In this document: positions 6,004-11,729 of the stretch, one piece after another
How the letters are laid out: the number at the start of each line of letters is the position of its first letter
How positions within the stretch are numbered: position 1 is the first letter of the stretch
From: JAGOUB01 sp964648045
Lineage (GTDB): Bacteria; Patescibacteriota; Gracilibacteria; Peribacterales; Peribacteraceae
DNA: 12,929 nt
NCBI GenBank assembly: GCA_964648045.1
Contig: CAZYNU010000031.1
Coordinates: 1-12,929 of the forward strand
Reading direction: 5' to 3'
The notes under the pieces: model-generated
What the model saw: the letters and a program-made list of their open reading frames with translations, nothing else
Databases searched by the model: none
What the model was told of the DNA's origin: nothing
Made by a program: the position numbers and the translations under genes

Positions 6004-7671
6004 ATGAGCAAGAAGATCGCGATCATCGCCGGTGCCGGACCCGCCGGCCTGACAGCCGCCTACGAACTGCTGGCCCGGACGGACATTCATCCGATCGTCT
6101 GCGAGTCTACCGATTCCATCGGCGGCATCGCCCAGACCTACAACTACAAGGGTAACCGCATCGATATCGGTGGGCACCGCTTCTTCAGCAAAGAGAAGCG
6201 CGTCATGGATTGGTGGTTCAACATCTTGCCGCTACAGGGTCACCCCTCGGCCGACACCGCCGCCAAGGGCCACGAGATCGACCTAGCCACCGAAGCCGTA
6301 CTCAAGCGCCTCTGCCCCGAGTGCCTCGAGAGCGGCGACGAGATCATCCACCGCGAAGAGAAGACCGTGACTGTGCGCCGCGCAGTGCCTGATCCGGAGA
6401 AAGAGGACGCCGTCATGCTCCAGCGGCCGCGCCTGAGCCGCATCTTCTACCACTCGCGCTTCTTCCCGTACCCCATCGCCATCACCATGCGTGTGGCGAT
6501 GCGCCTGGGTTTGTTCAATACGTTCCTGATCGGACTCTCGTACATCAAGCGCAAGCTCTTCCCGCTCAAGGACGAGACCTACCTCGACGCCTTCTACAAA
6601 AATCGCTTCGGCGACCGTCTCTACGAGACGTTCTTCCGCGGCTACACCGAGAAGGTTTGGGGCGTGACGTGCGGCGAGATCCGCGCCGACTGGGGTGCTC
6701 AGCGGGTGAAAGGTCTATCGTTGAAGCGTGCCGTCACCCAGGCCGTGAAAGACTTGCTCACGAGTGAGACTGAGCGCAAGCAGCAGGAGCGCGAAACCTC
6801 GTTGATCACGCGCTTCTTCTACCCCAAATTCGGCCCGGGCCAAATGTGGGAGACGGTGGCCGCCCAGGTGGCGAGGGCCGGCGGCGAGGTGCGCATGACC
6901 ACGCGCGTGCGCGGGGTGACGCTGAAGGACGGCAAGGTCGTTTCGGCCACACTGGAGAACACCGTCACGGGCGCCGTTATCGAGGAGGCGTGCGACGTGT
7001 TCTTCTCCACTATGCCGATTCGCGATTTGATGGGCATGATGAATCCACCGCCGCCCGCCGCCGTGAAGGCCGTGGCCGACGGCCTGCAGTACCGTGACTT
7101 TCTGACGGTTGGTCTGCTTCTGAAGAAGCTCCACGTGCGCGAGAAGGGCTCGGCGCCTTTGGCCGACGTACCTGATACGTGGATTTACATTCAAGATGAC
7201 GGCGTGCAGGTGGGACGTGTGCAGTTCTTCAATAACTGGAGCCCATACATGGTGGCCGACCGCAGTGCGAAATGGATCGGACTGGAGTACTTCGTGAATG
7301 AGGGCGGCACGCTCTGGAATACGGCAGACAAGGAGCTGATCGATCTCGGCGTGCGCGAGATGGAGCAGGTGGGCCTGGCGCGTCGCGAGGACTTGCTGGA
7401 CGCCTGCGTGCTGCGCATGCGCAAGGCCTACCCCGCCTATTGGGGCACCTACACCGAGCTGCACCTGGTGCGCGAATTTGTGGAGGGCATCCCGAACCTG
7501 TATCTCATCGGTCGCAACGGCATGCACCGCTACAACAACCAGGACCACTCGATGCTTACGGCGATGGTGGCCGTCGACAACCTGGCCGCGGGCCGCACCG
7601 ACAAGGCCAACCTCTGGGAGGTGAACCTCGACATGGTCTACCACGAGGCGAAGGAGAAAGCGGCCAGCTGA
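6004..7671 (+). CDS. UDP-galactopyranose-mutase-like FAD-dependent oxidoreductase (protoporphyrinogen oxidase/amine oxidase superfamily)
   Basis: A 555-residue flavoprotein. An N-terminal Rossmann dinucleotide motif (IAGAGPAGLTAAYELL, G10-x-G12-x2-G15) binds FAD. GGHRFFSKE (57-65) and YTEKVWGV (214-221) match the UGM-like subgroup, whose members are generally found near glycan genes. DWGAQRVKGLSL and the C-terminal FAD-contact segment GRNGMHRYNNQDHSMLTAM are also present. A segment at about 75-140 before the RLSRIFYHSRFFPYPI motif contains a Cys pair, CPEC (104-107). The reaction is unknown; it may act on a sugar nucleotide or polyprenyl-linked sugar, since an epimerase and a glycosyltransferase lie downstream (inference). 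The start at MSKK rather than the upstream in-frame MMAAM follows from the GxG motif position and the -10-like element. Confidence 0.85.
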   Translation: MSKKIAIIAGAGPAGLTAAYELLARTDIHPIVCESTDSIGGIAQTYNYKGNRIDIGGHRFFSKEKRVMDWWFNILPLQGHPSADTAAKGHEIDLATEAVLKRLCPECLESGDEIIHREEKTVTVRRAVPDPEKEDAVMLQRPRLSRIFYHSRFFPYPIAITMRVAMRLGLFNTFLIGLSYIKRKLFPLKDETYLDAFYKNRFGDRLYETFFRGYTEKVWGVTCGEIRADWGAQRVKGLSLKRAVTQAVKDLLTSETERKQQERETSLITRFFYPKFGPGQMWETVAAQVARAGGEVRMTTRVRGVTLKDGKVVSATLENTVTGAVIEEACDVFFSTMPIRDLMGMMNPPPPAAVKAVADGLQYRDFLTVGLLLKKLHVREKGSAPLADVPDTWIYIQDDGVQVGRVQFFNNWSPYMVADRSAKWIGLEYFVNEGGTLWNTADKELIDLGVREMEQVGLARREDLLDACVLRMRKAYPAYWGTYTELHLVREFVEGIPNLYLIGRNGMHRYNNQDHSMLTAMVAVDNLAAGRTDKANLWEVNLDMVYHEAKEKAAS

Positions 7672-7681
7672 GGCCATATCC

Positions 7682-7720
7682 TAGATATTGCATAAATTAA
7701 CAGTAGTTTTATAATATCTA
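7682..7720 (+). promoter_or_regulatory. AT-rich promoter with dyad symmetry for the small lipoprotein gene
   Basis: TTGCAT (7688-7693) and a consensus TATAAT (7710-7715) are separated by 16 nt. The promoter is embedded in an inverted repeat: TAGATATT (7682-7689) pairs with AATATCTA (7713-7720), and inside it ATAAA (7692-7696) with TTTAT (7708-7712). The dyad overlaps both promoter hexamers and could be a repressor operator (inference). The island is far more AT-rich than its surroundings. Confidence 0.7.
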
Positions 7721-7721
7721 T

Positions 7722-7740
7722 CCAGCCGAGGAACGGCTGG
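7722..7740 (+). other. 5'-terminal mRNA hairpin in the lipoprotein leader
   Basis: A perfect 7-bp stem CCAGCCG/CGGCTGG has a 5-nt loop AGGAA. It begins at the position expected for the transcription start, 7 nt after the -10. Such a hairpin can protect the 5' end of an mRNA, and the purine loop resembles an anti-Shine-Dalgarno target. It is not followed by a T-tract, so it is not a terminator. Confidence 0.55.
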
Positions 7741-7762
7741 GAAGTCTCACGGAGGACGTGCC

Positions 7763-7978
7763 ATGCGATGGTTGAAAGCGTCGGTCATCTGCTCACTTGT
7801 CGTCCTGGCGGGCTGCGAAATCCCGCCGAGACAACGCGTGTCGCTCGGGTTGCGGGTCCATGTGCCCGATCCCACCAGCCGCAACCGCCACCGGGCGGCC
7901 AAGATCCCGATCGACCTGACGGTCGACTACGAGATTGGAGGCGAGCCGCAAAAGCCGGCCGAGGATGATGATCAGTGA
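7763..7978 (+). CDS. Small lipoprotein of unknown function
   Basis: A 71-residue protein with a textbook lipoprotein signal: MRWLK, a hydrophobic stretch, and the lipobox LAGC with the lipidated Cys at residue 18. The mature part of about 54 residues is polar, includes a possible beta-strand pair (VSLGLRVHV ... IPIDLTVDYEI) and ends in an acidic tail (AEDDDQ). I do not recognise a family. The start is supported by a strong GGAGG Shine-Dalgarno (7751-7755) spaced 7 nt from the ATG, unlike most genes here. It has its own consensus promoter upstream and a terminator downstream, so it is a monocistronic unit and probably well expressed. Confidence 0.8.
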   Translation: MRWLKASVICSLVVLAGCEIPPRQRVSLGLRVHVPDPTSRNRHRAAKIPIDLTVDYEIGGEPQKPAEDDDQ

Positions 7979-7985
7979 CCAACCC

Positions 7986-8018
7986 GAGCGGATGCCACCC
8001 GGCCTCCGCTCAATTTTT
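7986..8018 (+). terminator. Rho-independent terminator after the lipoprotein gene
   Basis: GAGCGG (7986-7991) pairs with CCGCTC (8006-8011), with a weaker inner GCC/GGC pairing, followed by AA and five T (8014-8018). It starts 8 nt after the lipoprotein stop and runs into the stop codon of the convergent epimerase gene. Confidence 0.75.
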
Positions 8019-8931
8019 ACTTGGGCAAGTTCGCCGAGTACCACTCCACCGCCTTCTCCACGCCGCGGTCGAGCGGCGTCACCGGCGCGTAGCCAAGCAC
8101 GCGCTGGGCCTTCGAGATGTCGGCGACATAGCGGAAGATCTCGCCCGTGCGCGACTGGCCGATGGCGACGGGGGATTGCGACTTGAGCAGCTCCTTCATG
8201 CGCTCGGCGACGTGCAGGATGGTCGTGCCCTGGCCGTAGGCGATGTTGTAGGTGTCGTTCTTGGCGGTATCGAACTTCTCGAGCGTGAGCAGAATGCCCT
8301 GTACGGTGTCGTCCACATATGTGAAGTCGAGGCATTTCTCGACGCCGAAGACCGGCAGCTCGCGCCCGGCGCGTGCGCGGCGGAAGTACTCGGGGATGAG
8401 GCGTTCCGAGTCGTCGTACATGCCGTACACGTTGCTGAAGCGCAGAATCACCTGGTCGATGCCGTAGCAGCGGCGGTAGCCCTCTACCATTGCCTCGCCG
8501 GCGAACTTACTGGCGGTGTAGGGGCTCTCGCAATTGCCCACGCGCACCAGGTCTTCGGTGTAACGGTCAGCCCCGATGTTGCCGTAGGTCTCGCGCGACG
8601 AGGCGAAGACGAAGCGCTTGATGCCCTTCTTGCGGGCGAATTCCAGGGCGTGGTAGGTGGTGACGATGTTCTCAAAAGCGCGGTCGGGATGCTGGACCAA
8701 CTCGTAGACGCGGGCGTTGGCGGCCAAGTGCACGATGGCGTCGAAGTCGCCCGGCAAAGCCTCGACGGCGTCCTGGTCGAGCATATCGATCACGCGTGTG
8801 ACGGCTTGGACGGCTGGCTGCCACTTGTTCGGTACCCGATCGATGCCAAGAACCTCATGGCCGCTGGCTAGTAACGTTTCGCAGAGTCGAGTTCCGATGG
8901 TGCCGCTGCTGCCTGTGACCAAGACGCGCAT
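8017..8931 (-). CDS. NAD-dependent sugar-nucleotide epimerase/dehydratase (extended SDR)
   Basis: A 304-residue extended short-chain dehydrogenase. The N-terminal NAD-binding motif is TGSSGTIG (G7-x2-G10-x2-G13), with an acidic residue (D31) after the second strand suggesting NAD over NADP. Catalytic residues are visible as S112 in FASSRETYG and Y138-x3-K142 (YTASK). RFSNVYG and the C-terminal substrate-binding part follow. It resembles UDP-glucose 4-epimerase and related UDP-sugar epimerases, but specificity cannot be assigned. The start at 8931 places MRVLVTG at the N-terminus as usual for the family; a longer in-frame extension to 9006 would overlap the divergent glycosyltransferase gene and is unlikely. 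It probably supplies a sugar nucleotide for envelope glycans. Confidence 0.9.
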   Translation of the reverse strand: MRVLVTGSSGTIGTRLCETLLASGHEVLGIDRVPNKWQPAVQAVTRVIDMLDQDAVEALPGDFDAIVHLAANARVYELVQHPDRAFENIVTTYHALEFARKKGIKRFVFASSRETYGNIGADRYTEDLVRVGNCESPYTASKFAGEAMVEGYRRCYGIDQVILRFSNVYGMYDDSERLIPEYFRRARAGRELPVFGVEKCLDFTYVDDTVQGILLTLEKFDTAKNDTYNIAYGQGTTILHVAERMKELLKSQSPVAIGQSRTGEIFRYVADISKAQRVLGYAPVTPLDRGVEKAVEWYSANLPK

Positions 8932-8939
8932 GTCTGGGG

Positions 8940-8949
8940 ATGGTAGCCT
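8940..8949. promoter_or_regulatory. Overlapping divergent -10-like elements between the epimerase and glycosyltransferase genes
   Basis: On the minus strand TACCAT (8945-8940) ends 8 nt before the epimerase ATG. On the plus strand TAGCCT (8944-8949) lies just before a GTG (8954) in frame with the glycosyltransferase. Neither hexamer is strong and no -35 is clear. The 52-nt divergent gap has no Shine-Dalgarno for either gene. Confidence 0.3.
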
Positions 8950-8983
8950 ATCTGTGTCCGCAATCCAGCGAACCACACCATCC

Positions 8984-10075
8984 ATGCTTACCCTCGTCCT
9001 GCCCACCTACAAAGAGACCGAGAGCCTGCCGATCATCTTGCCGGAGATTGAGGCGGCGCTGCGCGGTCAGGACTTTGAGGTGATCATCGTCGACGACGAC
9101 TCGCCCGACGGCACGGCTGCCGTGGCTCGCGGCTTGATTCATACGTACCCATGGCTCCGCGTCATCCGGCGCGTGGGGCGGCGCGGCCTCTCCTCGGCCG
9201 TAATCGAGGGTTGGCTGGCCGGGCGCGGCGACGTGCTCGCCGTGGCCGATGCCGACGGACAGCACGACCTCTCGATCCTCCCCGCCTTGGCCCAGGCCTG
9301 TGCCGACGGCGCGGCGGTGGCCATCGGCTCGCGGTATATCGATGGCGGTAGTACTGGTACCTGGGGCGGCAGTCGCTTGGCCCTGAGCAGGGCCGCCACC
9401 TGGCTGACGGGCTTGCTCTGTCCGAGCCCTGTCACCGACCCAATGAGCGGCTTCTTCGTTGTTCGGCGCGATGCGTTTGAGCGTGTGGTGCGGAACTTGC
9501 GTCCCAAGGGCTTCAAATTGTTGATGGAAGTGCTCGTGCACCTGCCCAAGGGCGCACGCCTGGCCGAGCGGCCCTACACCTTTCGTGAGCGCCGCGCTGG
9601 CGTGAGTAAGATGTCGCTCAAGGTGGAGGTGGAGTTTTTGGAGTCGCTCTATGACCTGACTGTGGGTCGCGTCTTCCCGCTTATCTTGGTGAAATACCTG
9701 CTTGTCGGCGCACTTGGCGTGCTTGTAAACCTGGCGGCCTTCCGTCTGGTCTCCGCGCTTTGGCCTGCCACACTGCAGCCGACGTATTTGGGTGCTACGA
9801 CCGCGCTGCTCATCGCCATCGAGGCTTCGATTCTTTTCAACTTCCTTTTGAACAACCTCTGGACGTTTAAGCGCGCCCGCCTCAAAGGCTGGCGGCTGCT
9901 CTGGGGCTTGGTGACCTATCACGCTGCCTGCGCGCTCGGCGCCTTGGCCAATACCGCCGTCAGCACCCTGCTGCTCTTGCGCGGCTACCACGAACTCACC
10001 GCCCTCGTCGCCGGCGCGGGTTTGGCAGCGGCTTGGAACTACACCATGAGCAGGATGCTCACGTGGAAAGAGTGA
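8984..10075 (+). CDS. Polyprenyl-phosphate glycosyltransferase (GT2, DPM1-like) fused to a GtrA membrane domain
   Basis: A 363-residue two-domain protein. Residues 1 to about 230 are a GT-A glycosyltransferase of the dolichol-phosphate mannose synthase type: LVLPTYKETESLP, VDDDSPDGT (36-44), the metal-binding DAD (89-91), TDPMSGFF (151-158) and RERRAGVSKM (201-210). Residues about 235-363 form a GtrA domain with four membrane helices, including FNFLLNNLWTFKRAR (285-299). The enzyme likely transfers a sugar from UDP- or GDP-sugar to undecaprenyl phosphate at the inner membrane face, and GtrA may help flip the product. The start is ATG 8984. An in-frame GTG at 8954 would add 10 residues and sits nearer a -10-like sequence, so it remains possible. 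It is divergent from the epimerase gene. Confidence 0.92.
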   Translation: MLTLVLPTYKETESLPIILPEIEAALRGQDFEVIIVDDDSPDGTAAVARGLIHTYPWLRVIRRVGRRGLSSAVIEGWLAGRGDVLAVADADGQHDLSILPALAQACADGAAVAIGSRYIDGGSTGTWGGSRLALSRAATWLTGLLCPSPVTDPMSGFFVVRRDAFERVVRNLRPKGFKLLMEVLVHLPKGARLAERPYTFRERRAGVSKMSLKVEVEFLESLYDLTVGRVFPLILVKYLLVGALGVLVNLAAFRLVSALWPATLQPTYLGATTALLIAIEASILFNFLLNNLWTFKRARLKGWRLLWGLVTYHAACALGALANTAVSTLLLLRGYHELTALVAGAGLAAAWNYTMSRMLTWKE

Positions 10076-10077
10076 TT

Positions 10078-10109
10078 TCCACTTTTTGTCAGGCGCGACA
10101 AAAAGTGGA
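10078..10109. repeat. Long perfect inverted repeat (13-bp stem) after the glycosyltransferase gene
   Basis: TCCACTTTTTGTC (10078-10090) and its exact reverse complement (10097-10109) flank the 6-nt loop AGGCGC. It begins 2 nt after the stop codon. No T-tract follows the stem on either strand, so it is not a standard intrinsic terminator, though it could stabilise the 3' end of the mRNA. It resembles the palindromic intergenic repeats found in many bacterial genomes; copy number cannot be judged from one window. Confidence 0.8.
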
Positions 10110-10275
10110 GCAAAAAGCGCTGGCGCGCCGAGCCTCCTCCATGGTTCTGCTTCATCGTGAAGCCCTCCCAAAGGAGGAAATATCCTTCGTGCCCCTTCAC
10201 CCCCGGCCGGCGCGCACCCCTCCGCAGGCAAAGACGCCACCGTGCGCCGGAGGCGAAGCGTGGGCGAGCTATGGA
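10110..10275. other. Non-coding, hairpin-rich stretch between the glycosyltransferase gene and rpsR
   Basis: No convincing gene is present. Further inverted repeats are visible: GCTTCA/TGAAGC with a 3-nt loop (10149-10163), directly abutted by CCTCC/GGAGG with loop CAAA (10164-10177). A larger GC-rich pairing joins CCGGCG...CAC (10207-10217) to GTGCGCCGG (10242-10250). GGCGCGCC (10122-10129) is a palindrome. Short open frames here have no ribosome site and odd composition. Confidence 0.5.
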
Positions 10276-10277
10276 AC

Positions 10278-10304
10278 AAAAAAGAGGGCCGAAGCCCTCT
10301 TTTT
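10278..10304 (-). terminator. Terminator of the rpsF-rpsR operon (symmetrical, possibly bidirectional)
   Basis: AGAGGGC (10283-10289) pairs with GCCCTCT (10294-10300) around a 4-nt loop. On the minus strand the loop reads TTCG, a stable tetraloop, and the stem is followed by a run of T. The A-run/T-run symmetry lets it work in both directions. It lies 21 nt past the rpsR stop. Confidence 0.9.
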
Positions 10305-10325
10305 CTGGGAGGTGATGGAAATCGC

Positions 10326-10589
10326 TCACTTGCGGTAGGCGAGCATGCCCATGAAGCGGGCGCGCTCGACGGCCTGGCGGAGCATCTTCTGGTACTTCAG
10401 CGATACGCCGGTGTAGTACTTGGCGCGAATGTTGCCGAAGTAGTCGATGTAGGGCTTCATCGTGGGGTAGTCCTTATAGTCGATATACGGAATATTCTTC
10501 GCTGCAAAGGGGCAGGACTTCAGACGCGGGTCGCCGCGCTGCTGCTTCTGCTGCTGGCCGTAGGACTGATTCTTCTTGGGGGCGGACAT
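10326..10589 (-). CDS. rpsR: Small-subunit ribosomal protein bS18
   Basis: An 87-residue bS18, the partner of bS6 on the 30S platform. The N-terminus is Gln/Lys-rich (KKNQSYGQQQKQQRG). The conserved core runs CPFAAKNIPYIDYKDYPTMKPYIDYFGNI, TGVSLKYQK, then QAVERARFMGMLAYRK. The stretch before TGVS reads AKYY, where most bS18 proteins have a basic (P)RRI/PRRV sequence, and the usual KHQR is KYQK, so the rRNA-contacting face is less basic than normal. It starts 26 nt after rpsF. There is no Shine-Dalgarno: the bases before the ATG are a pyrimidine run, so its translation probably depends on coupling to rpsF. The ssb gene commonly placed between them is missing. Confidence 0.95.
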   Translation of the reverse strand: MSAPKKNQSYGQQQKQQRGDPRLKSCPFAAKNIPYIDYKDYPTMKPYIDYFGNIRAKYYTGVSLKYQKMLRQAVERARFMGMLAYRK

Positions 10590-10615
10590 GGGGGCGGGGG
10601 GAATCGTGAGTGGAA

Positions 10616-11170
10616 TCAGATGTCGAGTGTGTCGGACGACAGAAGCTTATCGAGCTGCTGATCAACGTCGCCGCTTGCGGCCTTCTTTTCGGCAGGCTTC
10701 TTGCGAACAACCTCGGTGCGCTTGGCGTCGCGCTTGGCCTTCTCCACAACGCGCTCCTCGATGCGGCGAGTCTTCTCGTTCTCGCGCTCCTGATCTTCGA
10801 CGTGGCGGCGCTCCAGCCATTCCTCGTAGCGCTTGGCGTACGAGACGATCTCGTAGTTCTTCGGGGGCTTCACGGCCATGTGGCGCAGGAGGCCCTTCGT
10901 AATCTTGAGGGCCTGGTCGACCTCGGCCAGCTTGGCCGGGAGCATCTCGACGTAGTAGATAACGTAGACGCCCTCGGTGTAGCCACCGATCGGGTAGGCG
11001 AGACCGCGGCGGCCCCACGGGTCCTTGGAGACCATGGTGGCGCCGGCCTCGGCGAAGATGGAGTCGATCTCCTTGAGGAGAGCGGCTTCGTCCTTCTGGG
11101 GCATCGGGTACGGATACAGGACGCAGAACTCGTAGAGACGGGCGTCCTCGTTCTTGAGGATGTGGGGCAT
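10616..11170 (-). CDS. rpsF: Small-subunit ribosomal protein bS6 with a long charged C-terminal extension
   Basis: A 184-residue bS6, against roughly 95-135 for most bacteria. Residues 1 to about 105 give the ferredoxin-like fold: YEFCVLYPYPMPQKDEAALL, then WGRRGLAYPIGGYTEGVYVIYYVEM (52-76) and ALKITKGLLRHMAVK. From about 110 on, a Lys/Glu/Arg-rich segment is predicted as a long helix or coiled coil (KRYEEWLERRHVEDQERENE). A Lys/Ala linker follows, then a short amphipathic tail (DVDQQLDKLLSSDTLDI). It forms a heterodimer with bS18, encoded next. A sigma70-type promoter and a hairpin-bearing leader lie upstream. The bases before the ATG (AAAGAAG) are at best a weak ribosome site. Confidence 0.95.
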   Translation of the reverse strand: MPHILKNEDARLYEFCVLYPYPMPQKDEAALLKEIDSIFAEAGATMVSKDPWGRRGLAYPIGGYTEGVYVIYYVEMLPAKLAEVDQALKITKGLLRHMAVKPPKNYEIVSYAKRYEEWLERRHVEDQERENEKTRRIEERVVEKAKRDAKRTEVVRKKPAEKKAASGDVDQQLDKLLSSDTLDI

Positions 11171-11187
11171 AGGCTTCTTTGGGCAAG

Positions 11188-11209
11188 CCTGGCGGCGAAG
11201 GCCGTCAGG
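11188..11209 (-). promoter_or_regulatory. Hairpin in the rpsF leader; candidate S6:S18 autoregulatory site
   Basis: On the minus strand, CCTG/CAGG and CGGC/GCCG stack around one A-C mismatch and a CTTC loop. The hairpin lies between the predicted transcription start (about 11217) and the rpsF ATG at 11170. In several bacteria the S6:S18 complex binds a structured motif in this leader. I cannot confirm the specific motif here, so the regulatory role is inferred from position. No T-tract follows, so it is not a terminator. Confidence 0.4.
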
Positions 11210-11223
11210 AGAAGAGCCCGGTG

Positions 11224-11252
11224 ATTCTACGGAAAGCCTCTGAAGAGGTCAA
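11224..11252 (-). promoter_or_regulatory. rpsF-rpsR promoter (TTGACC-17-TAGAAT)
   Basis: On the minus strand TTGACC (11252-11247) and TAGAAT (11229-11224) are spaced by 17 nt, a strong match to the sigma70 consensus. It predicts a start near 11217 and a leader of about 47 nt, unlike the leaderless-looking genes elsewhere in the window. Confidence 0.8.
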
Positions 11253-11270
11253 GTGAACCGGACCCCTCTC

Positions 11271-11321
11271 TTCGTAAATAGACTTTAATTTATTTTGTTC
11301 TAAAATAATAAATAGATCTTT
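11271..11321 (+). promoter_or_regulatory. AT-rich promoter region of the zinc-motif protein gene
   Basis: A sharply AT-rich stretch contains several -10-like hexamers (TAAAAT at 11301, AATAAT at 11304), and no single -35/-10 pair stands out. It carries a near-perfect direct repeat, TAAATAGA-CTTT at 11275-11286 and TAAATAGATCTTT at 11309-11321, repeated 34 bp apart. There is also an interrupted inverted repeat (ATTTATTTT with AAAATAATAAAT, 3-nt bulge). These could bind a regulator. Confidence 0.5.
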
Positions 11322-11323
11322 TC

Positions 11324-11354
11324 ACCAACATCGGTATTTCACCGACTGGTTTTT
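11324..11354 (+). promoter_or_regulatory. Leader hairpin followed by T5; candidate attenuator
   Basis: TCGGT/ACCGA (11331-11335 with 11341-11345, loop ATTTC) is extended by ACCA/TGGT across a small internal loop, then TTTTT at 11350-11354. The structure looks like a weak intrinsic terminator, yet it lies downstream of the AT-rich promoter region and 18 nt before the Shine-Dalgarno of the next gene. That fits attenuation or 5'-end protection better than ending an upstream gene, because the upstream gene is divergent. Confidence 0.45.
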
Positions 11355-11382
11355 GCAGGGAAATATTCTATGGAGATCTCCA

Positions 11383-11682
11383 ATGTCGTATGAAGTGCAT
11401 GCTGAAAGATGGGCGCGTGCTATTTGCCTCAGCTATGCGAGACCATTCATATCTGAAGAATTTCATACTGTGTTTGACAGGGCTCTTCAGCGCTTGATCC
11501 TCGAAGAGGAGGTCGAGCGATTGTACCAAGAGAGCCGGGACCGGCGAGTGGCGTCTGCCTGTCTCAGTTTTTCGCGCTTAGCGCAAATCGTCCTCGGTGA
11601 GGATCTCCCGACAGCCGCCGAAGAGCGGCACGTCCAAACTTGTCGCCATTGTCAGTCTTGGTTCAATAAGCGGGAATCGTAA
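11383..11682 (+). CDS. Small soluble protein with a C-terminal HX3CX2C zinc-binding (anti-sigma-like) motif
   Basis: A 99-residue protein with no membrane segment or signal peptide. Residues 1-55 are helical and charged, with a likely amphipathic helix at about 31-52. Residues 60-91 (C60 LSFSRLAQIVLGEDL ... H83-x3-C87-x2-C90) match the layout of the zinc-binding anti-sigma domain (zf-HC2/ZAS type): a Cys, an LxxxLxGEL-like helix, then HxxxCxxC. Such domains usually precede a membrane helix in anti-sigma factors; here the protein stops a few residues later. A regulatory role by binding a sigma factor or other protein is inferred. The ATG at 11383 has GGAG (11372-11375) 7 nt upstream, which decides it over the in-frame TTG at 11353. 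It is monocistronic with its own terminator. Confidence 0.75.
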   Translation: MSYEVHAERWARAICLSYARPFISEEFHTVFDRALQRLILEEEVERLYQESRDRRVASACLSFSRLAQIVLGEDLPTAAEERHVQTCRHCQSWFNKRES

Positions 11683-11693
11683 GATTTCCATCG

Positions 11694-11724
11694 GCGCCCC
11701 AATGTTCGCATCGGGGTGCTTTCT
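11694..11724 (+). terminator. Rho-independent terminator after the zinc-motif protein gene
   Basis: GCGCCCC (11694-11700) pairs with GGGGTGC (11713-11719) with one G-T pair. The stem is extended, past an A-C mismatch, by ATG/CAT closing a TTCG tetraloop, and is followed by TTTCT. It lies 11 nt past the stop codon, in the 47-nt gap before the convergent repeat-protein gene. Confidence 0.75.
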
Positions 11725-11729
11725 ATGTG

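Noticed and set aside
6715..7677. A 320-codon open frame antisense to the FAD oxidoreductase
   Set aside because: His/Val/Ala-rich shadow translation without motifs; the plus-strand protein is clearly the real one.
7975..8871. A 298-codon plus-strand frame opposite the epimerase gene
   Set aside because: It mirrors the conserved epimerase codons, with no signal of its own and no ribosome site; it is an antisense shadow.
8948..10279. A 443-codon open frame on the minus strand opposite the glycosyltransferase gene
   Set aside because: It is an antisense shadow of a GC-rich gene: low-complexity His/Gln/Gly/Ala composition, no domain, no ribosome site, and it runs through the hairpin region and the epimerase promoter.
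10033..10338. A 101-codon frame across the region after the glycosyltransferase gene
   Set aside because: It starts inside the glycosyltransferase gene, reads through several hairpins and the terminator, and has no coherent protein character.
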